From NCBI GenBank assembly GCA_963832245.1, contig CAWHTG010000004.1:2666001-2730000 (forward strand): a DNA stretch of 64,000 nt, written 5' to 3'. Shown here piece by piece: positions 35,842 through 43,643 of the stretch. Both the position numbers and the translations under genes were made by a program. Each line of letters starts with the position of its first letter. Position 1 is the first letter of the stretch. Below the pieces are notes generated by a model, which saw only the letters and a program-made list of their open reading frames with translations, searched no databases and was not told where the DNA came from. The stretch is from JABDBE01 sp963832245. Its GTDB lineage: Bacteria; Acidobacteriota; Terriglobia; Terriglobales; Acidobacteriaceae.

Positions 35842-37173
35842 TTAGTAGCTCAGCAGGATTCTCAAGTCTCGCAGGTTGTTGCCCGTCGGCCCCGTCATAA
35901 TCGTGTCTCCCAGCGCATCAAAAAACGGGTACGCATTGTACTCGAGAAGACTGGCTGCAGCATCCAGCCCGCGAGATCTTGCGCGCTCAAGCGTGGTTCC
36001 GTCCACGATTGCACCCGCCGCCGGGCTATTGCCATCGATGCCATCCGTACCCGCGCTAAGTACGGTGATGTTTTCGCCTGCAATCTTCTGTGCGCAGGCC
36101 AGCGCAAACTGCTGGTTGCGCCCGCCCACGCCTCCTTTGGTAACCTTCACCGTGACTTCGCCGCCAGAGAGGAGACAGACCCGCTCCGATTTCTTTCGCA
36201 AGTCACGCAAGCGCTCCAGGAGATAATCGGCCGCCGGCACGTAGTCCCAGTCGTCGCAACTGTTGTCTACTTCCACTGTGAAGCCATGGTGTTCGGCTTC
36301 CTTCTTGCAGGCCTCAAGCAAAGTCGAATTCGACAACACCGTCCACCAGCGGCTGCGATGGAAGGCCGGATCATCCGATTTCGGAGTCTCCTCCAGCGCG
36401 TGCCCCTGAAACAATTCGCGCACCGGCGCAGGAAATTGCTCGATCAGGCGATGCTTCGCCGCAATCGCGTAGCAATCTTCCGCGCTGGTGGAGTCCGGCA
36501 TGGTAGGACCGGACGCCAGCGCATCGGGCGTGCTGTCGGGAACATCCGAAACCAGAATCGAAACCTGTTGCGCCCCCGAGGCCGCCCGCGCCAATCGTCC
36601 TCCCTTGATCGCCGATAGATGCTTCCGAATGGCATTGATCTCCGCAATGGGCGCCCCAGAGTGCACGAGCACACGATAAGTTGCGATCAGATCTTCTAAA
36701 GAAATCTCGTCATCAATGGGCTTTTCCGCCATCGAAGACCCGCCGCCGCTCAGCATGAAAATCACCAGCGACAACGGATTCTGCGCGCTCAGGGACTTGA
36801 GCATAGTTTCGGCGGCCCGAATCGATTCCTCATTCGGCGTGGGATGTCCGCCCAGAAAATAGCGGAACCCGCGCGCTTGCGAATTCGGCTGCACCGAACT
36901 GGTGACGATTCCTTCAAAGTTATTTCCCGCCTGAATTTGCAAGCCACTCACCAGCGTGTACGCAGCTTTTCCAATCGAAATCACCAGCACCCGGCTGTAA
37001 GAGTGAAGATCGTAAAGGTCTTCGCAGACGCGCAGTACCCCGCGTTCGCAGGAGACATGCCGTTCGAATGCCCGATCAATGCTGGATTCGTTCAGCGCTC
37101 GCGCGAAAAGATCCCGCGCCGTAACCCGCATCTCAATGGCGATTCGTTCGCGGTTACCCGCCGCCCAAGACAT
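35842..37173 (-). CDS. glycerate 2-kinase (MOFRL family)
   Basis: Phosphorylates D-glycerate to 2-phosphoglycerate with ATP. The 443-residue protein has the DUF4147 N-terminal domain (ISIGKAA; FLGGHPTPNEES; MLSGGGSSM; RKHLSAIKGGRLA; LVSDVPDSTPDALASGP) and the C-terminal MOFRL domain (LLSGGEVTVKV; GGRNQQFALA; SAGTDGIDGNSPAAGAIVD). Length and motifs are complete. The start is uncertain: ATG 37173 or 37131, neither with a strong ribosome site. It is not clustered with other glycerate-pathway genes, but the class V aminotransferase can make hydroxypyruvate if serine is the donor, so it may complete a serine-cycle-like route to 2-phosphoglycerate and PEP. Confidence 0.9.
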   Translation of the reverse strand: MSWAAGNRERIAIEMRVTARDLFARALNESSIDRAFERHVSCERGVLRVCEDLYDLHSYSRVLVISIGKAAYTLVSGLQIQAGNNFEGIVTSSVQPNSQARGFRYFLGGHPTPNEESIRAAETMLKSLSAQNPLSLVIFMLSGGGSSMAEKPIDDEISLEDLIATYRVLVHSGAPIAEINAIRKHLSAIKGGRLARAASGAQQVSILVSDVPDSTPDALASGPTMPDSTSAEDCYAIAAKHRLIEQFPAPVRELFQGHALEETPKSDDPAFHRSRWWTVLSNSTLLEACKKEAEHHGFTVEVDNSCDDWDYVPAADYLLERLRDLRKKSERVCLLSGGEVTVKVTKGGVGGRNQQFALACAQKIAGENITVLSAGTDGIDGNSPAAGAIVDGTTLERARSRGLDAAASLLEYNAYPFFDALGDTIMTGPTGNNLRDLRILLSY

Positions 37174-37211
37174 GGAAGGATTATAGAAGCGGCTCTGGCC
37201 TGCGGCCACGT

Positions 37212-37353
37212 GGGGACTGCCGCCCTCGGCTGTCCGGGCGAGCAAAGCTCGCCAGGCTTTGTTTGGGCTGATTTAGGCCTCGTGAGGTCGAAGCATGAGC
37301 AATCTAAAGCTGCGGAGCTTCGCTCCGCTGGACAGCCGAGGGCGGCTGTCCCC
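37212..37353. repeat. BIME-like composite palindrome (142 bp)
   Basis: Two 24-bp arms (37212-37235 and 37330-37353) are inverted repeats with one mismatch. Inside each arm lies a hairpin: GGCGAGC-AAA-GCTCGCC (37237-37253) and GCGGAGC-TTC-GCTCCGC (37312-37328). It fills the gap between two minus-strand genes. The paired, inverted-hairpin layout resembles REP/BIME elements or a small MITE. Confidence 0.75.
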
Positions 37354-37359
37354 TCGTAA

Positions 37360-38019
37360 TTACTCAGGAATCGTTTTTCTTACCCAAACTTCAATCGCCT
37401 CGCGCAGTTCCCGCAAGCGCCCTTCAAAGAAATGATCGGCACCCTCGATGATCACCAGCTTCTTCGGCTCGGGAAGCGCCTGGACGATTGCTTCAAGCTT
37501 CGTACGCGGCCCAAACTGATCGCGGTCGCCGCTGACAAAGAGCTTGGGTTTCCTGCAATCTTTCAGAAACTCGAAGTCATAAACTCGATCATCAACCGCA
37601 CCGACCGGCAAACCAAGCCCGATTACTGCTTGGACACGCGCATCGGCGCACGCCACACCCAATCCCACCGCAGCCCCGAAGGAGAATCCGGCAAAGATCA
37701 TCGGCAGATGAAATTCTCGATCTACCCAATCCAGGGCCGCGCGGACGTCGTCCATTTCCCCGATGCCGTGGTCGTGCTCGCCCTGGCTCAATCCGGCCCC
37801 ACGAAAATTGAAACGCAACACCGGATACCCAAACTTGTTCAGCGCCTTCATAGCGTGAAAGACCACTTTATTATGCAGAGTTCCCCCATAAAGAGGATGA
37901 GGATGGCAAACCAGCGCAGCGTGAGTGGCGTGTTGCGTACCGGTATTGAGCAAAGCTTCGAGTCTGCCTGCAGGGCCATCAAGGAACAAAGAACGGATCG
38001 AACTGAGTTGCTCATTCAT
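37360..38019 (-). CDS. alpha/beta hydrolase
   Basis: A 219-residue cytoplasmic alpha/beta-hydrolase with CHPHPLYGGTLHNKVV near the N-terminus, the FRGAGLSQGEHDHG loop, nucleophile elbow GFSFGAAVG (Ser), acid Asp in SGDRDQFGP and His in EGADHFFEGRL. This is the compact family often annotated as CocE/NonD-like or dienelactone-hydrolase-related; the substrate is unknown. All three catalytic residues are present. GGAGA precedes the ATG at about 10 bases. It lies between a BIME-like element and a divergent M20 peptidase gene. Confidence 0.85.
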   Translation of the reverse strand: MNEQLSSIRSLFLDGPAGRLEALLNTGTQHATHAALVCHPHPLYGGTLHNKVVFHAMKALNKFGYPVLRFNFRGAGLSQGEHDHGIGEMDDVRAALDWVDREFHLPMIFAGFSFGAAVGLGVACADARVQAVIGLGLPVGAVDDRVYDFEFLKDCRKPKLFVSGDRDQFGPRTKLEAIVQALPEPKKLVIIEGADHFFEGRLRELREAIEVWVRKTIPE

Positions 38020-38045
38020 CGTCGCACATTCTCCAGCTTAGCCCA

Positions 38046-38070
38046 TGTAGAGACGTAGCTTGCTACGTCT
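38046..38070. repeat. short palindromic repeat, copy 2 (AGACGTAGC-TT-GCTACGTCT)
   Basis: Identical over 25 bp to 32882-32906; it sits 31 bp before the M20 peptidase start, between divergent genes. Confidence 0.8.
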
Positions 38071-38101
38071 CTCTAACGCTGAGCTGAGGTATCCTCTTTC
38101 C

Positions 38102-39109
38102 ATGGATGTCGTCGCCCTCACACGTCAACTCGTAGACATTGAATCGATAACAGGGAATGAAGCCCTTGTGGGCGATGTTATTCACAGCGAACTGAAGCGT
38201 CTGGGATATGAGGCGAACAAGCTTCCCGTCGAAGGCAACCGTTGCAACGTGTACGCAACTTCGCCGCAACAATCCAAGCCCACCATCGTTTTCTCCACCC
38301 ATATGGACACAGTGCCGCCTTTCATCGCCTCCTCCGAAGATGCCACTCGTGTCTACGGCCGGGGATCGTGCGATGCCAAGGGAATCATCGCCGCTCAGAT
38401 CGCGGCCGCCGAGCGTTTGCGCAAAGATGGCATTCACGTCGGACTTCTCTTTCTCGTGGGCGAAGAACGGAACAGTTTGGGCGCACAGATCGCGAACCGG
38501 CAGTCTCCCGGCTGCAAGTTCCTGGTGAACGGAGAGCCCACGGAGAACCGAATGGCGACCGCATCCAAAGGCACGCTGCGAGTGAACGTCATCGCCGAAG
38601 GGCGCATGGCCCATTCCGCCTATCCAGAACTGGGTGAGTCCGCCATCGACAAACTTCTGGAAGCTTTGCGACGGCTGCGCGCCATGAAGCTGCCCGCCGA
38701 CGAAGGCTACGGTCCGTGCACGCTAAATATCGGAGTGATCGAAGGTGGCCGCGCTCCTAATGTGATTCCAGACAAAGCGCGCGCACAGTTGTTGTATCGT
38801 CTGATCGGTCCCACCGACGAATTACGGCGGCAAATTGAGCAGGCGGTCGCAGGCCTGGCAAAGGTCGAATTCGTTTTGGAAATCCCATTCCTCCGCCTGC
38901 ACACGCTGGACGGTCTGCCCACCATGGTCGCCGCCTTCACCACCGACATTCCTGAGCTCAGCAACTGGGGCGAGCCCCTGCTGATCGGCCCCGGATCAAT
39001 CCACGTAGCTCACACCGAAGGCGAATACATCGAAAAAAAACAACTCAGTGAAGCAGTCGATCTGTATTGCTCGATCGCGAAAAAACTGGCAGTCCCCACG
39101 CCCACGTAG
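38102..39109 (+). CDS. M20-family metallopeptidase / deacylase
   Basis: A 335-residue di-zinc amidohydrolase of the ArgE/DapE/CPG2 group: STHMDTVPPF (His67, Asp69), GRGSCDAKG (bridging Asp91), LVGEERNSLG (catalytic Glu121, ligand Glu122), a lid domain with HSAYPELGESAIDKL, and the C-terminal ligand region VAHTEGEYIEKKQLSEAVDLY. It removes an acyl or amino-acid group from a small substrate; the exact one (acetylornithine, diaminopimelate or dipeptide) is not resolvable. The ATG at 38102 begins the family N-terminus; the upstream extension overlaps a repeat. The gene ends at a palindrome that overlaps the region of its stop codon. Confidence 0.9.
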   Translation: MDVVALTRQLVDIESITGNEALVGDVIHSELKRLGYEANKLPVEGNRCNVYATSPQQSKPTIVFSTHMDTVPPFIASSEDATRVYGRGSCDAKGIIAAQIAAAERLRKDGIHVGLLFLVGEERNSLGAQIANRQSPGCKFLVNGEPTENRMATASKGTLRVNVIAEGRMAHSAYPELGESAIDKLLEALRRLRAMKLPADEGYGPCTLNIGVIEGGRAPNVIPDKARAQLLYRLIGPTDELRRQIEQAVAGLAKVEFVLEIPFLRLHTLDGLPTMVAAFTTDIPELSNWGEPLLIGPGSIHVAHTEGEYIEKKQLSEAVDLYCSIAKKLAVPTPT

Positions 39110-39110
39110 C

Positions 39111-39127
39111 CCGGACGCCTCGTCCGG
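39111..39127. repeat. palindrome CCGGACG-CCT-CGTCCGG after the M20 gene
   Basis: A 7-bp inverted repeat with a 3-bp loop right after a TAG stop. A close copy (GTAGCCCCGGACGCCTCGTCC) follows the stop of the PD-(D/E)XK gene at 49918-49938. In both, the gene's final ACGTAG runs into the repeat, suggesting insertion at or capture of stop codons. Confidence 0.65.
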
Positions 39128-39161
39128 AAGCTTTGAGCGAAGCAGTAAGTCAAGAAACGTA

Positions 39162-40550
39162 CTAGGGAAATATTTGTGCAGGACGAATGCTGGCTCCCGA
39201 TCTCTCAAACTCGAAGTTCAGCAGCCATTCGCTCGGAACATCCCGCCCATCGACCTGTGGCGGCTGAAATGTCCACTGTTTTGCCGCCCGCAAAGTCCGC
39301 TCGGCAAAATATCTGCTCGGTCCCCGAGAGTCGAAACTTGCTGCCGTCACCTGGCCGGATGAATCCACTGTGACTTTCACCCGCACCTTCAATTTACCGT
39401 GAATCGTTCTCAAGGCGCTGCGGGACACGTCAGCCGAAATTTGCTGCACCACAGCCCCCTGAGGACCAGAGGAATGATTGGTTGCAGCATTCTTCGCCGC
39501 GCGAGGTTTGTCGGCGGCATGCGAAGCATCCGATCGCACCGAGGGTTGCGGTTTGGCGAGGCTGGGCTGCGCAGCCTGTCCGGCCCCCGGCTTCGATTCG
39601 GCCTGCTCCGCCGAAGATTGGACCGCAGAGGAAGGTCCCGTCTCACTCGGGGAATGATGTCGGAATATCCTCGGGCCAACAATTGCCAGCAACAGCACCG
39701 CCGCGACCGCAGCACCCACGTATCCCCATTTCGTAAATCCTTTTGGCGGCAGAACGACCTCTTTTTCCGGGAGCGCCCGTGGGGCCTGCTGCAATTTTGC
39801 TGCGATTTCAGGAACCGTCGATCGGCTCTGCGGATTCCGGCGCAGACAATGACTCGCGATATCGAAAAACGGCTCCGGCAATGTCGTCGGCAGCACCAAC
39901 TCTGATGATCCCGGTCGCGCCTCCGCAGGCGGATGCTGAGTCAGCGCTTCCACCAGCATCATGCCCAATGACCAAACATCCGACGCCGGCGACATGCCTC
40001 CACCGTCGGCGGTCTCGGGCGACGCGTAGATACTCCGCGTACCCAGAACCCGGCTCGACTCACCGGTTCCACAGAGTCCGTCACTCGAAATCTTTACTTC
40101 ATCGCCAACCGCCATGATGTTCGTGGGTTTGATGTGACCATGCACAAAACCTTTGGCGTGAAGGTAAGCCGTCGCATCCAGAACACTCTGCAGCATGTCA
40201 CGTGTTTCCACAGGCGTAAGCGGCCGATGGGGAAGAATCTGCGCCAGGCTCTCTTCGGCGTACTCGGTCACGACATAAAGCAGTTCCGTGCCATCCAACT
40301 GGCAGCGTCCCCGCTGAAACAGACGGAGCAGATGAGGATGAGATAATTTCGCCGCCAGTTCCCACCAGGAAAGCTGCAGTTCGGGATTCTTGGCATTGGC
40401 CAGAATAAGTTTGATCGCCACTTCCTGGGTCTCGCGATCGGCGCGCTTGGTCAGAAATACAGCGCTGCGCTCCGAACCGCCCAGGTAGCGGACCAACGGA
40501 AACTCCTCGTTAACGACACGCCCTTCCCACTCTTTCCAAGCCTCCGGCAT
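39162..40550 (-). CDS. protein-kinase-like (probable pseudokinase) fused to a TonB C-terminal domain
   Basis: A 462-residue membrane protein: N-terminal Ser/Thr-kinase-like domain (1-~255), TM helix (~274-296), Pro/Ala/Ser-rich periplasmic linker, and a C-terminal TonB-like domain (~385-455; KVRVKVTVDSSGQVTAASFDSRGP, shown in part, and RAAKQWTFQPP). The ATP-anchoring Lys47 (VAIKLI) and alpha-C Glu64 are present. The catalytic HRD Asp is replaced: HGHIKPTN with His139. The DFG motif reads SDG (Ser156). It is therefore likely catalytically dead and may sense or scaffold. ATG 40550 has GGAGG five bases upstream; the extended frame runs into a tandem repeat. Kinase-TonB chimeras occur in Acidobacteriota; what it energises or signals is unknown. 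Confidence 0.82.
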   Translation of the reverse strand: MPEAWKEWEGRVVNEEFPLVRYLGGSERSAVFLTKRADRETQEVAIKLILANAKNPELQLSWWELAAKLSHPHLLRLFQRGRCQLDGTELLYVVTEYAEESLAQILPHRPLTPVETRDMLQSVLDATAYLHAKGFVHGHIKPTNIMAVGDEVKISSDGLCGTGESSRVLGTRSIYASPETADGGGMSPASDVWSLGMMLVEALTQHPPAEARPGSSELVLPTTLPEPFFDIASHCLRRNPQSRSTVPEIAAKLQQAPRALPEKEVVLPPKGFTKWGYVGAAVAAVLLLAIVGPRIFRHHSPSETGPSSAVQSSAEQAESKPGAGQAAQPSLAKPQPSVRSDASHAADKPRAAKNAATNHSSGPQGAVVQQISADVSRSALRTIHGKLKVRVKVTVDSSGQVTAASFDSRGPSRYFAERTLRAAKQWTFQPPQVDGRDVPSEWLLNFEFERSGASIRPAQIFP

Positions 40551-40589
40551 TCGCCTCCACCGTCTTCTGTTGTGTGAGTCATTGTACCA

Positions 40590-40668
40590 ATGTAGACGCG
40601 TGCGTCCACGTGTAAGCGCGACGCCCACGTGTAGGCGCGGGCGTCCACGTGTAAACGCGTGCGTCCAC
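40590..40668. repeat. tandem array of four 19-20-bp units
   Basis: Four head-to-tail units of the form GTGTARRCGCGNGCGTCCAC (40590, 40610, 40629, 40649) lie between the pseudokinase start and leuD. Related units occur at 48984-49034 and 49970-50035. There are no unique spacers, so this is not a CRISPR array. Confidence 0.75.
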
Positions 40669-40697
40669 GCCCGTGCAACGCCAATTCCAACCTTCTA

Positions 40698-41306
40698 TTA
40701 CCCTCGGATAAATCCAGGCGGAGAATGCCGGGCCTCATACGCAGAGATCTCAGCCTCATGCTGCAGCGTGAGTCCAATCTCGTCCAACCCTTCGAGCAGG
40801 CAATGCCGCGTGAACTCGTCGATCTGGAATGTAGCCGAGAATCCATGCGCGTCGTGGACCTTGCGCTGCTCAAGATCGACCGTGATTTCGTAACTGGGGA
40901 GTCTCTCTGCCCTGCGAGCGATGTCGGCGATTTCATCTTCGCTCAAAACCACGGTCAACACACCATTCTTCACACAATTGTTAGCGAAGATGTCAGCGAA
41001 CGACGGGCCAATGAGCACGCGGAACCCAAAATCCTCCAGCGCCCAGACCGCATGTTCCCGCGAAGATCCACAACCGAAATTCTTCCCCACGACCAGAACG
41101 CTAGCGCCCGCGTAACGTGGATCATTCAAAACGAATGACGAATCGGGTTTGCCATCGCTACCGCGCCGCCAATCGAACAGCAGAAACTCCCCAAACCCAG
41201 TCCGCTCGATCCGTTTCAAGAACTGCTTTGGAACAATCTGGTCAGTGTCCACGTTGGCACGATTGAGCGGCGCGACCCGACCTTTATGAGTGCGAAAGGG
41301 CTGCAT
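40698..41306 (-). CDS. leuD: 3-isopropylmalate dehydratase small subunit
   Basis: The 202-residue swivel subunit of isopropylmalate isomerase (leucine biosynthesis), which pairs with LeuC to convert 2- to 3-isopropylmalate. Family landmarks are NVDTDQIVPKQFLKR, LVVGKNFGCGSSREHAVWAL and FRVLIGPSFADIFANNCVKNG. Length is normal and intact. It follows leuC after a 264-bp gap that contains palindromic repeats, so the two are the same strand and order as usual but loosely spaced. The 3' end lies close to the tandem repeat upstream of the pseudokinase gene. Confidence 0.96.
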   Translation of the reverse strand: MQPFRTHKGRVAPLNRANVDTDQIVPKQFLKRIERTGFGEFLLFDWRRGSDGKPDSSFVLNDPRYAGASVLVVGKNFGCGSSREHAVWALEDFGFRVLIGPSFADIFANNCVKNGVLTVVLSEDEIADIARRAERLPSYEITVDLEQRKVHDAHGFSATFQIDEFTRHCLLEGLDEIGLTLQHEAEISAYEARHSPPGFIRG

Positions 41307-41570
41307 GGTTTACCTCAACTAAGCGCAACAAATTTTGTAGTCCGTGGGAGCGCATGGCTTTCACAGCCCACTGAGAAACGCTCGATTCGTATCGGGGTAT
41401 GACTTCAGGCATACCGCAAATCCGCTGAAAATTGGCCCGGCTTTAGCCGCTGGGGGTTCGATGTTCCTCGTGCGCATTTTTCCTCAGCCTCTTTTACCCG
41501 CGCCGAAAAAGCCGCAAACCGTCGGGCTTCAGCCCCCTGAGGCGAATCTTCGACGCAAAACATCCCAATC
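41307..41570. repeat. leuC-leuD gap with REP-like sequence
   Basis: 264 bases holding two copies of the GGCTTTAGCC/GGCTTCAGCC-CCTGAGG motif (near 41431 and 41525). The motif recurs at 45291, 45331, 55129 and 55209; it is a dispersed genomic repeat, here inside an operon. Confidence 0.6.
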
Positions 41571-42977
41571 TCAATAAAAATGCCAATTCCGAATATCCGT
41601 GAAGTGCCCCGCAATCGCGGCCGCCGCCGCCATCATCGGACTCACCAGATGCGTTCGTCCTCCGCGCCCCTGCCGCCCCTCGAAATTGCGATTGCTGGTC
41701 GAAGCGCAGCGCTCCCCGGGCTGCAGGATATCCGGGTTCATTCCCAAACACATCGAGCACCCGGATTCCCGCCACTCAAATCCAGATTCCTGAAAAATCT
41801 TGTGCAATCCCTCAAGCTCCGCCGCCCGCTTCACGGCCTGTGAACCCGGCACAACCATAGCCCGCACCTTGGACGCAACCCGATGTCCCTTGGCCACGCG
41901 AGCCGCCGCCCGCAAATCTTCCAACCGCGAATTGGTGCAAGAGCCGATAAAAACGCGATCCACAGAAATATCCTCGATGCGAGTGCCCGGCACGAGCCCC
42001 ATATATTCCAACATGCGCTCGATCCCGGGACGATCCGCATCCGTCCTTAATTCGCTCAACTCGGGAATACGCCCATCGACCGGAGCGATCATCCCCGGAT
42101 TCGTTCCCCAAGTAACAAACGGGGCCAGCCGCGAAGCATCAATCTCTGCGACCGCGTCATACCGCGCCTCCGCATGAGAAGCCAGCGCGCGCCAGCGGAC
42201 AACCGCGTCTTCCCAATCACGCGGGGCAAAGCGCCGCGCCTTCATATACGCGAAGGTAGTCTCATCCGGCGCGATCATCGCCGCTCGCGCCCCCGCCTCA
42301 ATGCTCATGTTGCACAAAGTCATCCGGCCTTCCATGGAAAGCCCGCGAACCGCTTCGCCCGTGTACTCGATCACGTGACCGGTAGCGCCGTCGATCCCAA
42401 TCTGCCCAATCACTCCCAACGCCAGATCCTTCGCGCTTACGCCTTCGCCAAGCCGGCCGCGCACATCGATCTGCATGGCCTTCGGTTTGCGTTGCGGCAG
42501 GCACTGCGTAGCCAGCACATGCTCGACTTCCGACGTCCCAATGCCAAACGCCAGCGCCCCAAACGCGCCGTGCGTGCTGGTATGGCTGTCCCCGCAGACA
42601 ATGGTCATGCCCGGCTGAGTCAATCCCAGCTCCGGACCGATCACGTGGACGATCCCCTGGTCGGACGAATCCATATCGAACAGAGTCACGCCGAAATCTT
42701 TGCAGTTCTGCTGCAAGGCCTGAATCTGCCGCGCCGCGATTGGATCGGTGATGGGCGTACCCCGAGGCTCAGTCGGAATATTATGGTCGACCGTCGCAAC
42801 CGTGCGCCGAGGCTGGCGCACCTTGCGGCCGGCCACGCGCAATCCCTCAAACGCCTGCGGCGAGGTGACCTCGTGCACCAAGTGCAGATCGATGTAAAGC
42901 AGCGGCAACTGACCGGAAGGAGCACAGACCACGTGCTCGTTCCAGATTTTGTCAAACAATGTGAACTTCTCAGCCAT
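41571..42977 (-). CDS. leuC: 3-isopropylmalate dehydratase large subunit
   Basis: The aconitase-type [4Fe-4S] subunit, 468 residues. Cluster ligands are visible in FIGSCTNSR and in GCSMCLGMN (Cys-x2-Cys), with the substrate loop TIVCGDSHTSTHGAFGALA and the C-terminal ERCASTSNRNFEGRQG. Normal length. ATG 42977 starts at MAEKFTLFDKIW, matching family N-termini; an ATG five codons earlier is possible, and neither has a strong Shine-Dalgarno. It works with LeuD directly downstream. leuB and leuA lie 2.3 kb away on the same strand, separated by an HxlR/NmrA cassette. Confidence 0.96.
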   Translation of the reverse strand: MAEKFTLFDKIWNEHVVCAPSGQLPLLYIDLHLVHEVTSPQAFEGLRVAGRKVRQPRRTVATVDHNIPTEPRGTPITDPIAARQIQALQQNCKDFGVTLFDMDSSDQGIVHVIGPELGLTQPGMTIVCGDSHTSTHGAFGALAFGIGTSEVEHVLATQCLPQRKPKAMQIDVRGRLGEGVSAKDLALGVIGQIGIDGATGHVIEYTGEAVRGLSMEGRMTLCNMSIEAGARAAMIAPDETTFAYMKARRFAPRDWEDAVVRWRALASHAEARYDAVAEIDASRLAPFVTWGTNPGMIAPVDGRIPELSELRTDADRPGIERMLEYMGLVPGTRIEDISVDRVFIGSCTNSRLEDLRAAARVAKGHRVASKVRAMVVPGSQAVKRAAELEGLHKIFQESGFEWRESGCSMCLGMNPDILQPGERCASTSNRNFEGRQGRGGRTHLVSPMMAAAAAIAGHFTDIRNWHFY

Positions 42978-43170
42978 GGTTGTACTCGTCATCCAATCTA
43001 TCGTGCGAGTCGCCGTTCTTCCAAGCGCGAAGCCAACGCTCCATTTCTAATAATATGGTAATGCATACCTGACCTTGGAGGCCTGCTGAACCATCTCGCG
43101 AACTGTTCCGCTCGGTTCGCGTTCGCATAGTGGGTTCCTGTTGTGGGTCGCAGCCTGCCACACATCACGA

Positions 43171-43503
43171 TTACGAGCGGCGCAGCGTGGGCTCGATTCC
43201 AAAATGCTGGCTGCCCCAGTCACAGAGCTCTTCCATCATCGGCACGAGTTTCTTGCCGGCAGCGCTAAGCGAGTATGTGACCTGTGGAGGAATGCTGGGC
43301 GAGGCGTCGCGGCGGAGGACACCATCGGTCTCCAGTTGGCGGAGTTGATCTGCCAGAACTTTTTCGCTGACTCCCGGCAAAAGATTGCGCAACCGGGCAA
43401 AACGTTTAGGACCGAAAGAGAGATGCCATAGAATTTGAACTTTCCATTTGCCGGACATGACGTTGATGGTTGCTTGCACCGGACAGCCGTGATGCGGTTT
43501 CAT
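43171..43503 (-). CDS. HxlR-family transcriptional regulator
   Basis: A 110-residue MarR-like winged-helix protein of the HxlR group. It shows the family pattern GCPVQATINVMSGKWKVQILWHL (shown in part), then FGPKRFARLRNLLPGVSEKVLADQLRQLETDGVL as the DNA-binding helices, and YSLSAAGKKLVPMMEEL. The single N-terminal Cys (HHGCPVQ) is the conserved redox- or electrophile-responsive residue in several members. It is divergent from the NmrA-type reductase gene, the usual arrangement for an HxlR regulator controlling a quinone or electrophile detoxification enzyme. The operator should lie in the 140-bp gap. Confidence 0.92.
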   Translation of the reverse strand: MKPHHGCPVQATINVMSGKWKVQILWHLSFGPKRFARLRNLLPGVSEKVLADQLRQLETDGVLRRDASPSIPPQVTYSLSAAGKKLVPMMEELCDWGSQHFGIEPTLRRS

Positions 43504-43643
43504 GAGATCCTCGCGCAGGACTTACAAATTTGTACGTACTTCCGCGCAAACCTTTCCGGTTATACCATGTCCAGGAACTAGGTGCGGAAGCCGGCCCGAT
43601 TGCCGCGTTCCGCTTCTGCAGTCCTATATTCAAGGAGCTTTTT

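Noticed and set aside
40590..40668. CRISPR array
   Set aside because: Repeat units are head-to-tail with no unique spacers and no cas genes are in the window.
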